A program made the translations under genes and the position numbers. Below, one piece after another: positions 23,801 through 35,900 of a stretch of 64,000 bases of DNA (its first letter is position 1; each line of letters begins with the position of its first letter). The stretch comes from Capitella teleta (taxonomy: Eukaryota; Annelida; Polychaeta; Capitellidae): the NCBI GenBank assembly GCA_000328365.1, contig KB298910.1:70542-134541 (forward strand), read 5' to 3'. Below the pieces are notes generated by a model. That model ran no database searches, was not told the DNA's origin, and worked only from the letters and a program-made list of their open reading frames with translations.

Positions 23801-25737
23801 ATATTTTTAATTTCCCAACATGCGATGTTCAATGATCAATGGCAGTTAAATTTAATTGTTTTCTGATCACGGGCGCATGCGTGTTGGAGCTGAATGAAGG
23901 TCCTTTCTCTGATTATTTTTATAGCGATTTATCGCGAAAGAGAAATTGGTTTCATTGTGCGGAAGAATGTTCATGCGATTGCGTCATTATGGAATTCCTC
24001 TTGGGGATCGTAAAAATATCACTTGACCGGTCAACAAAAAAGACCCAGCGACCGCTGCATGGCCAGCTAGCTACCCATCAAACCATCTACATTCGAAGTA
24101 GAATTAGAAAAACCTGGTTAAATAACAGCATACACAATACGGTGGGCCAATTTCGACTGCCATCGGCAACCCATACAAAGCAAGGGCCATAATTGCCTGT
24201 ATTCAGAGCCCCAAGTGCATTGTTGGTCGATTACGTAATTCCAATAATCGGTGTTTTTCGTGAACCCCTGTATCGTGTTTTGCGGTGAGAGATCTTTGAC
24301 GAGCATTACCTCCAACTTATTCTCAAACAACCAATTATCGATCACCTTAAAAATCAATACATTTTATTGATCAATCAAATCCCTCGCGTAACTTTTATGC
24401 AACACCGCATTCCTGACTTTTGTTTACAATCGCAAACTAACACCAGCATGTAATATACCTCTCGATAATATCTACTTGTATACTCTCCGATTACTCTCTC
24501 TCTCTCTCTTCTCCTGTATCACGTGACCTCCTTATCATGACAGTGACGTAATAAAGCAAGAAAAATTGTTAATAAAAATCCAATTTGCTTGGATTCAACT
24601 GCGTTATGAAGAAATGTATAGAATGCTAAAATGAACATCGTGATTTACAACTCAATGTCCGTGTGATTTATGTGAGAACCAGCACAATATTAACACGCAC
24701 TGTTGGTGCTCGTCAATGTGTGCATCTGATGTGTACAGACATAGAGGATGTTAAGGGAATGTATAATTAACTGTATATCTGACGATGAACGAATGTTATG
24801 TAACTTGTGCATGGGGGTATACCTGTCCTTGAGGGTGGTCGATCTTCGAGATGGACGCGAGGTTCTTTGGGCAAGATGAGTAGAGTTTACCATTCACGCT
24901 GAAGGTGCTCGAATGCTGACTCAACCGCCGCTGCATCCCCGCGTAGCCACAATTGGCGCATGCGTTCTTCTTCTGCTTCCGGTTTGTCACGTGGATGAGG
25001 ATGAGGCTGATGGCGGGATGAACAGCGGTCACCCCACTGACCGCAAAGGCTAAAGTCCACGATGACCGTGCGCCGGTGAAAAAGAGGTAGGTTCCCATGC
25101 AGATGACCACTGTCCAGGCAAGCAGACCAACGGGGATGGAGATGGAGTGACGTAATTCGTATTTGGCGCTCGGTTTGTGTGAAGGGAGGCGCCGCATAAT
25201 GATGACGACGACCACAGCCAGGAGGATGGCGACCCAGTCGAGGGAGAGAGCAGCGACGGTGGCCGCCCAACCACGCTCCCCTTGCAGCCTAAGGGGGACG
25301 CATGAGAGGTTATCACCACCAGGGGTGTTCAACAGAGGTAGCGTTGAAAGAATGGCGAGGAACACCGCTTGTAAGAGAGCCGAGAGCAGAGCCAGAGCAG
25401 CGTGCTTCTTGCGTTGCGTCGACGTCGGACGACGTAACTTCCAATGCAGCACTGACGCTGATGACGCGGCGAGAGTCCATACTGCCTCCTGGGAGGCGAA
25501 GAGGGCGAGGAAACCAGCCCCCGAGCAGAGCCACGGGGAGGACGGCAGATCCCTTTGCAGCACCAAGAGGGCGAGACTTAACCCGATGATCAGGTGCCAT
25601 ATGTACAGCTGAGCGAGGGAGTACTTGACGAACACTGATCCACCCTTGAAGCGCATCACATGCCACACCAGGAGGATCAGATTGAGCAGAACACCGACCC
25701 CCGTTACTACGCACAGGGCGTATGCCGACGCCGACAT
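20890..25737 (-). CDS. LGR-like seven-helix receptor fused to a pseudokinase (candidate)
   Basis: Proposed exons in transcript order: 24823-25737, 22999-23273, 22762-22948, 21044-22498, 20890-20991. All join in phase; total 977 residues. Residues 1-265 form seven hydrophobic helices. TM3 region LCSGAGFLALFASQEAVW and the ECL2 Cys in LSCVPL resemble glycoprotein-hormone/LGR receptors, but the TM3 ERW/DRY position reads LHW and no leucine-rich ectodomain is visible. From residue 306 a TKL-like kinase fold has VMK (K340) and a helix-C Glu (E353). HNALTSHSV (444-452) replaces HRDLKxxN and DFD (469-471) replaces DFG, so it should be catalytically dead. DIRALGVIVLEML follows, then about 400 Ser-rich disordered residues, then MRECWQNDHTPSSEYILRRL, a subdomain XI-like end. 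The 1.5 kb joining intron (24822 to 23274) is the weakest link; two separate genes are the alternative. The pseudokinase exons lack their own ATG. A short upstream ORF (ATG GAG AGA GGA TAG) precedes the chosen start. Confidence 0.6.
22525..22738. repeat. 31-base minisatellite, about seven units
   Basis: Tandem units each contain gcgaccgta, then taattagtattaattac, with a few alternating variants (caat/cgat, g/a/t). The array fills most of the intron between the two kinase exons that end at 22762 and begin at 22498. Confidence 0.95.
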
Positions 25738-28700
25738 GCTTCCCAGTACTTCCCATCCAAGTCCACTCACAGAAATGAGGTCGTCGCCGCTATCCTCTCT
25801 CCATGCCGATCACTGCGCTCTCAGAACGAAGATTGAAGTGAGCACTCGCGAGCGAGCGAGTGAAAAAGCTTTTTCTCCGGTTCAGCTGTCAACATCATCC
25901 AGCGTTAAAATCGCTTTAAAGCCACCACCGCCACCGATGCCGCCCGAGTATTTGGGGGCCGAACATGGAAGCTAGGAAGTTGACAGTGGGAGAGAAGCAG
26001 CACTCGCGATCCTCAGCGCAATAAACTCCGTCGGGATTACAAAGACTGGGTATCCAATAAGGCGACGAATGATCAGACTGTCAGCGCTGTTTGAGTTATG
26101 GCGGCTGAGTGAATGCAACGGCACTCGTATTCATACAACACTAGGGTCACGCTATGAAGCACTTGTTGGCATGAGGGGTCAGCGTGCCAAGGCTATGTCT
26201 CTGACTCAGCGCCGTCTCCTATCGCCCCTCCTTGCGCAGGGCCTGGGCGGGATGATGAGTCCCTTAGGAGAAACCAGCTGCGGTTCGCTCTGCGAGCCTC
26301 GTTTTGTGATAAGCACGTGACTTAATGACGTCATCGGTATGCGGCGTTTTATGCGTATATGGGCTGCATGCGTGTGTACATATTGTGCTTCGCGTTCCAA
26401 TTTATTGAAGGGCAAACAATCGGCCGTAAGCCTCATTTCTCAGAGCAAATAATCAACGCGTCTCTCGACCTCTTTGCTTTGAAAGACGATCTGCCTTCCC
26501 AACATGCGCTCCATAAATCATGCAGCGCCAAAAGCAAAAAACTCGTAAAACACACAACACCACTAGTATTTCCGCTCCACGAGATTCACCGAAAAAATCC
26601 CGAAGAAAACTGCAAATTTCAAAACACTAAAACTGTTAACTTAAACACACAATTAGAACAAGATGCTGTTTGCAAGACTTGTATATAATCTGTGATGTAT
26701 CAGCGTGTATATGAGTGAATGTTCTAGCAGAGACATGCTCAGATATTCATTTAATATTATTTCGCGTCAAACCGAATGCTAGTAAATGTTATAAAGAGCA
26801 AACACAGAAGAAAAATTAGTTTATTCGCCGTGAATAGGTCTATTACAGTCTTTTAATTCCGAATGTAAACTTAATTATATCAATGAAAGAATGCATTCCT
26901 TGCAGTTTTTATGCCGCGAGGTGAGTGAAGTCGCTCCAGTCATGCACCATTTCAGGCACTAAAGTATTTAATACGAGAAAATTTCTCACCTAAAATATCA
27001 TCACTTGCCTTTTATTATTTTTCTTCTTCCCACAAAGAAAAGATCACAAGTAATTTCAAGTGACGTTCTTTCACCTTTAATTAGCTTAGATTTTATGCTC
27101 GAAGGCCTCCTGGATATAACATCGCATAATTATTCACAGTCAGTAATTACACGTGTGTAAAAGTAATGAGACTAGTTTTAAGGGACCTTTCATGTTTAAA
27201 TATCTGAAATTTATTTGATACATATAGTATTCAAGGCAATTGATACGGTTCAAAAAGTATAAAAAAGCAACACTTACAGGATTAGGGCATGAGAGATAAT
27301 TATAATTAATTAATATTTTGATATTTTCAGAGGTCAACGACATACAATTGTTTATGAATACTGAGTGCCAATGTTGACCGACAGATCTCTCAGCTCAAGA
27401 ATAGCTACACTTGTGGCTAAAGTAATACTAATATCGTAGTCTGTGTTTAGGTGAAACCCTATTAAAATATGCAGGTCATTATAAATTAATAAATGATGTA
27501 ATATACAATTTAAATTACGTGAAGAATACCGGATTTATCGCACGCCATATAAACTACAAGCGTGTACAGTACTGCACGTGCATCAGGTGCGTGTACAGGC
27601 CCTAGTATCCTGCACCGTCAGAGCAGCGCAAACTGAGATTTGGGCGCCATTTTGAATCCAGAATTCGAAACCATCTCTTGCATTATTGTATCATATACCC
27701 AAGTGCAAAATTTATCTCCTGACCATGATGTTTGTCAATAGAATCCATAACGGAATGACGTGTAAAAGGCGAGAGATGCCTCTGAACTTCATTTTCAGAA
27801 TCATAAATGGAAATGGCGCCTCCGTTTGTGATACTCGTATTATAAAGAATACCACACACCATCAGGAATATTCTTGTAATGTTAAGGCCAGGCGACTGAC
27901 CGTGAAAACCATTAATAAAAAGATGAGTGAATCACCGTAGATATTTGACATGTCTAATGTCTGCATTGGAACATCCGCAAATGTTGATGTTTCGTTGACA
28001 TGGTGACAGCTAGGAATGGAATTATGAAACACGTCGCTCATTCTTCTCGATATAATATTATATTATATGTGTCACCTTGTGTTTGTATAATGGCCGACTA
28101 GCTAGCTATTGATTGCGGGACTGCCGTAACATTTGAAACGTAGTTTGGCCTTAGACAAGTAACTTGTCATCATAAATAGCAACAACATATTATTATATAA
28201 TGAACATAGTTCCTGGTTCAGGGCATAAATAAAGTAATGGATGAACATTAAATAGAATAAAAGATTGATGTGAATTTCTTCGAGTGGCCTTTATTCTATT
28301 GGTCCTTATTTCAGATTGTGACTTATCTTAGCCGAAAGCCCTACTTCGTGCGCATAGTATATTGCCGTAACCAGTGGTAACTTCTGCCAAGCGCATTCCA
28401 ATACAGGTCAAGGCAAATGGTGACCAAATTTAAAACTATAATTAGGGCCTTTAGAGTAATAAAATGGTTGCATAGCTCATGAAAAATAGCAGCGCTTTTT
28501 AAAACTTAAATGTTCAATCGGAAGCACTACACGTATGGTCCTTCATTAGACGTTGGAGCCATAGCCCATAACAGAGCACACCCATAGGTCATATATATAC
28601 TGTATATAGTGGCAACTGTGCTGATATGAGCTTATGTATATCAGCACTGTGAACATCTTTTTTTAGTCTGAGTTTCTCATTCTGTCAAACGGGTTCCCTG

Positions 28701-29494
28701 AGCGGGCCATTGACCACACAAGCACCTCACTAGCACAACATGCTGCATACGAAACACAAGAGCATGCGCCTTGAAGTGATCGAGCCAGGACATTGTGTAT
28801 ATAACACAGACGCATATAATATATGGTCCACGCCTCGTCTACATGCTGATGCTAATTGGGAACAAAAATAACACCGACCTCTGTGACTCACAAATTTTGT
28901 CTTTTAACTTCGATCATCATCCAGAAAATGAACAAAGATGCGTTTGTTGCCTTGGTTGTGACGTCAGATCTCATGATCTAGTTCCACCAGATGTAACCGA
29001 CGATCATCCTGAATCCTCAGTTACGTAACGGTCTCATAATCACATTGGCTTCCTGGATGGGGGGTAGGGGGGGATATTAAAAAATGGGCAATGCCCCGGA
29101 TTTAGAAGACTCAGCATAACGATTCTTGCTTCAATGAGTGAAGAATATAATTTACTAATTGATCATGTCAGCACGTGCTGATGTGATTTCCTTTTTTTTA
29201 TTTCTTTTCTGGTTGTTTATTTCACTGTTCTGTTATTTCACTGTTCATACTCTATGTGTATAAAGTTGATACGAATAAATAAAATTAAATACACATATTT
29301 GAAATGCTTTTTCCCACTCTGTGTGTATGGGATTTGCAGGTTGCCACCTGTATAATGTGGTATCATCGGTGTACCACCTGTCATCGGTGTGTGTCTGTGT
29401 CATTATATATACGATCAGGGAACCAGTGAAATGTCATTACTTGCGGCGTTATGATTTCACCAATGTGTGGTGTTTGTGAAGGCAGGCGTTATGA

Positions 29495-29710
29495 TTACAC
29501 GGAATGAACCAAGGGCATTGTGTAACACTCAGTTGGCCGCTTCGACCGACGCTGTGATGTCCTAGTTTGCTCAATCGGCCACAAAGCCATGCTGCGGGAG
29601 AAAATGAGTATGATCAAGGATCTGTGGGTCGGCATGCGGAACTGCATTTGGACGCCACGAAGCTTCTGGAGGACGTTCAGAATCACTGTCGAGCGAATGA
29701 AATCTCGCAT
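29495..29710 (-). CDS. Unknown coding segment related to the one at 3448-3607
   Basis: The 71-codon frame ends IEQTRTSQRRSKRPTECYTM followed by a short tail and stop. The plus-strand exon at 3448-3607 ends with the similar NEQTTPQHQERPTGCYTM. The DNA also matches across gcggccaactg(a/g)gtgttacacaatg. The conserved peptide suggests a shared C-terminal exon of a small gene family or an unknown mobile element. No domain is recognised and upstream exons were not found. Confidence 0.3.
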   Translation of the reverse strand: MRDFIRSTVILNVLQKLRGVQMQFRMPTHRSLIILIFSRSMALWPIEQTRTSQRRSKRPTECYTMPLVHSV

Positions 29711-30227
29711 CTGATGATCTGGTTATAGGGTAGCTACCTCAGATTGAGACTGACTTTACGCCTGGCCCTGTGTCGATTCGTGGTCGATTCTGAAAAAATC
29801 CCGGAGGCTTGTGAGACACCAGAACGGAAATTCGCAGATATTACATTATTAGCCTAATTAGGCCTGCCGTGTTTTGATTTCAATCTAATGTCAAGGTTGA
29901 ATCTTTCGAAGGAATTTTCTCTATCGAAGAGAATGTCTGAGCGAATTAAAAATAATATGATCATAACGGCAAAAGTTGTGTTAATCTCTGCTTTGCGTAT
30001 TGTGGGATTTTGAGGGCCTTTTTCAATGCGCGATAAATGCTGTATTATCGCACATTTGCCTATAAAACATGAAACAATATTAGTCCGGACCACGTGCGTA
30101 TTCGTGATCCGATCTTCCTGACGTCTCCACTCTAACTGTCTCCGCTCTGCTTCACTGCATGGCCCGAAATGGGCATAGGTCCTTCCCGATGGGTTGTGCA
30201 ATACCGGGGGACAGTGGGAGGCAAAGT

Positions 30228-30277
30228 NNNNNNNNNNNNNNNNNNNNNNNNNNNNNNNNNNNNNNNNNNNNNNNNNN
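30228..30277. other. Assembly gap (50 N)
   Basis: Fifty undetermined bases directly abut a tandem palindromic array, so the gap most likely represents collapsed copies of that array. Open frames that pass through it are unreliable. Confidence 0.99.
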
Positions 30278-30362
30278 TAAGGAAAATTTTTAATTTAAAA
30301 TTTTCCTTAAAAAACACGTAAAGTAACATAAGGAAAATTTTTAATTTAAAATTTTCCTTAAA
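30278..30362 (-). repeat. 51-base palindromic tandem unit
   Basis: The unit taaggaaaatttttaattta plus aaattttcct and a spacer with cacgtaaagtaaca repeats at a 51-base period. It is the reverse complement of the unit at 1924-2005. Each unit can fold on itself. Confidence 0.85.
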
Positions 30363-31021
30363 AAAAATCAAGAGGCGTTGCGAAACCCCGCCATCTTGTA
30401 CTTGCACATGCGCGTTTGAACGTCGATTAAAGGTGTATGCGTTATGATATTTAAATAAAATCCAATACACATCATAACCATTGATTGAAGCCGACCAGAG
30501 GCACTTTTTCCTCCATTTTTAATGTATAGGAAGGGAAGGGAAAGACACCCTGAGATTCTTATAATAAAAACATGTACGTTTACCATACATTTCAGCATTG
30601 ATAAGGATCATATAAGTTTGCAAAAATAATATCGATTACTTACCACTGTTAGCAAGTGGAATAAGTCGATGCACAACTCCGGAACAGCTTCAAATGTCCA
30701 AAACAAAATCGAGTACAATCCAATCCGAGAGGGAAGAACTTCAGGGAGCAGTCATTACGTTACTTGCAGGCGTTGTCGCCAATGATTATTAATAATTCTC
30801 TCTCGCGGTTAAAACTCCCCCCCCCCCCTCCTCAAATGAACTCAGTGAGTTGATGTAGGAGTTCTGGTATATGTTATGTTAGTATCCAGTCTTAATGCTA
30901 GCACAAGCAGTGGTGGTGGTTGGTGACTTTTAATTATGAAGTAAATATACGTAAAAATGTATGTAAATCTATATCTTTTATGCGAGTATGAATAAAAATA
31001 TGTATGTATCCTATGTAGATT

Positions 31022-31077
31022 TACGAGGCGCAGTGGTAGCGTGCTCGACCAGCGTGCAGAGGGTTGTGGGTTCGAAG

Positions 31078-31131
<54 letters not shown>

Positions 31132-31153
31132 GTTGTTGTTGTTGTTGTTGTTA
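31022..31153 (+). mobile_element. tRNA-derived SINE head with ATT/GTT tail
   Basis: An A-box-like gcagtggtagcgtgc and a B-box-like ggttcgaag lie about 35 bases apart, as in a tRNA-derived SINE promoter. A tail of about 17 ATT units then 6-7 GTT units follows at once. The element is short and has no recognisable middle region. Overlapping poly-Ile/poly-Tyr frames are artefacts. Confidence 0.6.
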
Positions 31154-31561
31154 TGATTTCAATGGGTCTGCGCATATTTTGACCTCTATTAACACGTTCT
31201 CTCATCGTCCGATTGATAATGGTTTTATTAATGTGAATCAATCCTATTAATTATCGCTCCGCCTAGGAGCCGACCGAAGTTTCACCGCAGGAGGACCACT
31301 ATTTCACACAAATGTATTTACTTTTCAGTCGCGTGATTTTTTGGGAAATCAATGCTTGTCATATTTTAAAAGAGCTGTCCTGTATTCTGGCCAAATTTCA
31401 GCATGCTATGTCATGGCTTTCTCTATGTTGAACCACGAACTTATTAAGCGACCATTGTATTGCAGCTTTAAGGTCTCAATATTCATAACAGGATGTTGAC
31501 GTCTCTCATTGATGACATAATAAATCTCTAAACGGGGCTATATTGAGCAATAAGTCCGCTG

Positions 31562-32435
31562 CTATTCCCTTTTCGTTGTTCTACTCAGAGACTGGAGAGG
31601 AACGTTAGTTTTCGTGTGCCGTGGGCCCATTTTGGTTAATCTATTCTCAGTTTTGACAGCAGATTTCTTTGATAGCCCCTGAGAGGAACATTTCTGCTCA
31701 GAGCCAATTTTGTGGGCAAAAGGTCTGAGGTTTAGTTCACTACAATTGAGAGTTTCTGAAGGCACGAAAGGATGTATTTTGATAGTATTAGGGTGCACAG
31801 AAACATTGTCGAGTGAATTTTGAAGCGAATAATTTGAGTGAAATTCTGTTGCACGCGTGCCAACATTTATTTCGACCTCTGTCCGATCGTTATAACCCTT
31901 ATTCACCTTACTCATTTTTTTTTTTTTTTTTTTTTTTTTTTAGGAGGGGGGGGGGATGGGGGATTATATGAATCATAACGTGCTAGAGTTGCCCAATATT
32001 CTAGTGAGTTGTTGGCTTTTGAAGTGGGCAGTGATGTCCTTCTGAACGGGTTTCGTTTTGTTTGTCTGAACCAATCCTCTCTTCGACAGAGTAGTTCACC
32101 CCTTTCACCACCAGGGTGCCTGGATGCAGTCATACAATGATTGTTATTATTCGGCCTCTTTACCGACTGAAGGCAGACATTTTCAGCACCTTTGAGACCC
32201 TCCTCACAGGTCGGTGTCCGTGGCATTCTGACAACTATGATTATGAACAAGTAAAGAGATAGTATAACCATTGAATTATTGTCGATCGAATGAATGTAAT
32301 GAAGAGAAACGTTTGTGTATGTTCTTATTGGGTAAACTAAGTTCAGTTCATGTACATGTTTGTTTTCATCAAAGTGATGCTCGAGAGGTGAATGATCACA
32401 AGGATCTACTAATAATACAAGGGTCTTCAGGTTTT
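31562..32435 (-). CDS. Unrecognised membrane-protein-like open frame
   Basis: From an in-frame stop near 32440 the minus strand stays open past the ATG at 32271. It encodes one hydrophobic segment (MVILSLYLFIIIVV) followed by a basic, polar tail rich in Arg, Ser and Thr. An A-homopolymer of about 28 bases at 31914-31941 separates this from a second frame that starts MSKVNKGYNDRTEVE and runs to 31562. A length difference in the homopolymer would change whether the two are one frame. No family is recognised. It may be a real single-pass protein exon or chance. Confidence 0.25.
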
Positions 32436-32924
32436 ACAATATGCGCACTCCAAAATGAGCGAATCTACTCGGTGGCTTGATTTATTTTTATAATTCCGCG
32501 GCAATAATGTTTCACGGTGGAAATGAAATTTCTGTAGTATTCCCATTACATTTACATCCAAGTGGTATTACTAGTACATTACTAAATATTGATCGTTTCA
32601 CTATTTAGACTAAAATACTTCCCTGGCAAATGTCTGAGCTACTAAGTCAATATTTGCCTCTTTAATTGCGTATGCATTGCGTTGACATAATATTTCATAT
32701 ATTAATTTATGACATTGCGCGCACAATCACGAAGTTTATAAGAAAAAGAACGGCTGGTTCAGTTGGAGGAGCAATGGCTATGAGTAGTGGCTAGGAAGGC
32801 GCCCCAAATCCCTTGCCACAAAATGATCGAAATGCCTCGGAAAGGACACCCAGAGCCCATATAAGGCACAAGACATTCTTCGCTCCATCCAATTGCCAAG
32901 GATAAACACAGCCATACCCACATG

Positions 32925-35900
32925 ATGGTAAGTCTCTTGCATGTGGTTGCAATTACTGATTAGTAAGCTAGGTATAATGAACACCTGAATCCGTGTCATT
33001 GGGAGATGAAGACTTGTTTAATATACGCGCAACAACATTAGTTGTATCTTAGTTTTATTTACATGTAATAATACACTGACATGACATACACTGTTCATTT
33101 ATAGGGAACATATAATTATGCAGAATGCAGTGATCTATCCATACGTTTAAAATCTTGCTTATACAGTCTACGACAGAATATTTAGGTACAATTTTATCAA
33201 CATCTCAGGTTAATTTAAGTAAAGTACATTGAGCTACAGAGCGACATTTTGCTCTGAACAAGACATGTGGAACAACAAACATGAGAAATCAAGTCACCTT
33301 ATCTACTTTCTCTGAATCTCACCAGAGTTGCAACCTTTTTTTATCCCTCACTCGGCCATAACTGTGAAAACAACATCCGGATCATTCAGATGTGATCTAA
33401 TGTCTTCTTTTTCGGAAATTTCTCTCTCGAGGCTTCTTGGGCTTTCACCTTGCAAGGCATCAACTCTCTAGTTGGATCTGTTGTTTATTCATCTCAGTGG
33501 ACCCACTGCCAACATGCTATGGATTTGTCCAAATATCCCCAACACAAAAGCCCTCAGCCCTGTATAGAACTCCTGTAACACAGAGATAAGACAAACCTCG
33601 CATCATTAACGAGCATGTGCTATAATTACAGGTGATTAATTAAGCCAATCTAGTCTTTAAGCCTTTAATATTGCTTTACTTCCTGAGGTCACAATGCGAT
33701 ACAAAGGGGAAGTGTATGGATAGCCCACCGGGTGAGAGAGCTTCATTGGCCTTAACAGTAAAGATATATAAAATCCCATTATTATGTGTGCATTATAGAT
33801 CAAACCACATATCAATAATACCGACATTCATATTTTGTTTCCGATCTTGATATGTTTATTACGATGCAGTATCTATTGTCAAGTAGCAAATTGCGCAAAG
33901 GGTATGCAGGTTAATGTCTTCAGAAGAAGTTCGTGGGAGGCCAAATTAGCTTCAGAGAGCAGAATTCTGTCAATTTAAACGAAATTTTAACTACATGTAA
34001 TTAATGTTTGGCTTGACAAGTTGACAACAGGTTGTTACAATGTCCTGTTAAAGGAGAATTCAATATAGATATATGTTTGTTCAGAAATTATGTACAATAA
34101 ATTGTACATAGTTTTATGTGTTATAGATTAGTTGATTAGTAGATTATGTGTTATTGACAGTAGAAACTGGAACAGAGGTCAAGGAGGTCAAATTTGAAGC
34201 TATGAAATGTATGAGGAAAATTGTGTGATGTAATTGAAGGCGGTTCTTCGGATTAGGCATATGATTGGTATTAGAATGTTCATTGGATACCCTACCCGCT
34301 ATCAATATAGTTATGAACTAATTATTAACGCTGATTGATGTCCGGGTAATTGATTAGTTGTTCTAGATATGCGACTTAATTGTCGAGAAATTGGTGTGAT
34401 ATTCTGACGCATCTCATGTCTATATAGGTCAAGAAAAATAAGAATAGTTTAGTAAAGGTTCTAAATGACTACTGAACTGATATCTGTCCTCATAAGACGT
34501 GCGTACCTGGATTAGTTTTATGGGATGCGAAATATTGCAGGTAAAGTGAGAGACAGAGAAAATTCGTGGATGCGTCAATGAGTACATATTATATTGCAAT
34601 GAGTACATATGATATTGCAATCAGCACGTTACTAAAGCTACAAAGTTAAAGAACAAAGCTTTGATAGTAAGCGCCACGCTGGTATGGATATGAGTCGTGC
34701 TGATATTATATCAGTAGAAGTGCCTGCGTAGAACACAGGCTGGTCGTTCTGATGCAGGGTTCAAACGTAGGACTCTCAGTTTTATTCAATATTGACTTTT
34801 GGGCACTTACCGAACCAAGGCCTTCCTTTCTCAAGCACAATCTAATTACTCCTGTTTCCTTCCGATATACAACACAGCATGTCTAAGTTAAATTTCGAGG
34901 TTATAGGTCAAAATAAATTCCCTTCATATCAATATTATGTCGTACAAAGCTCTCTATAGCTATTGTCTCTGATATTTCAGTACGGACAAATTCACCTCTG
35001 CGTCCGTTCTTTGGTTTTGGAGAAATTTGGAGAAGAAAAATGGAAACAGATCACGTGAGTTAATTTATTCGAATGCATGTTGCAATTGGGTCACTGATGC
35101 TGAGTCGCCCATAGTGTGCCAATGACCCAATACTGCTAGCCAATCATGCAATTATGAGAATTCAGGTGTCGCTGCTGCAACAGCATTCACCACAGCGAGT
35201 GCATGCGCCATGGATTTGCGACATAGCTGGCAGTGATTCAGTGTCCATTGTAAGCCTAGTTGTCTCCGATACAATACCGTGTGGCTGTGGACCATTAGTA
35301 TGCGTTGTATGATTGATTGTGACATAACTTGGGTCGTGAGACTGTAGAAGATGAAGAGAGAAACAGGAGAAGCAGATCGATAGAGGAGGCGCTGTGAGGA
35401 GTGCAACCACAGAGATTATGTCAGGTGTCCACAAATTCTCACTCCTGTAGAGTAATTTTCAAGAAACACGTTTGGTGCTGTTTTAAAAATTAGACTCACT
35501 TACTTCTTGAGATATGGGTTGCGAAACACGATAATTTAAATTAATTTAAGTTTTATGGACGCTCCAAGATATGAACCATATAATTATGTGGCGAAGGGCC
35601 TCTAAAGTTAACGGTAATCAACGTACTCCAAATAATATTCCCATTTCCAAATTTCGAAGAAACTGTGAGTGAACAAAATACCTCGTAATTTCTTTTTCAA
35701 TCCAGGTCAGCATTATTCAATAATATGTATAATATATTTTTCTTCAATATAACATAGCATAACATGCATTAATTATCTGACATTATTAATTATTTTCCTG
35801 TCGCCGGAGATATCACTAGTAGAACTCTGGCTGAGTAATGAGAAATGATGCAGAGACAGATATATGAACTGGTTGATTAACAAACACTAGGGGAATAAAC

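Larger units (their letters stand above)
30098..30415 (+). repeat. Dispersed repeat, copy 2, split by insert and gap
   Basis: Positions 30098-30227 match 7238-7369 and positions 30371-30415 match 7388-7437. Between the two halves lie the N gap (30228-30277) and a palindromic 51-base tandem unit that copy 1 lacks, so the array was inserted or expanded here. Confidence 0.8.
25738..32924. other. Repeat-rich spacer, 7 kb
   Basis: The right flank of the receptor gene (25.7-26.4 kb) is GC-richer and probably contains its promoter. Beyond it I find no recognised gene. The features inside are a CYTM-type exon relative, a split dispersed repeat with the assembly gap, a SINE and an unrecognised minus-strand frame, each listed separately. 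If the receptor has upstream exons for an ectodomain they would lie here, but no leucine-rich repeat exon is visible. Confidence 0.5.

Noticed and set aside
25163-25975. Arg-rich plus-strand frames opposite the receptor exon
   Set aside because: They are shadows of the seven-helix exon; composition reflects its complement.
31041-31250. Poly-Tyr/Cys open frame after a tRNA-like head
   Set aside because: The frame arises from ATT and GTT tail units of a SINE.
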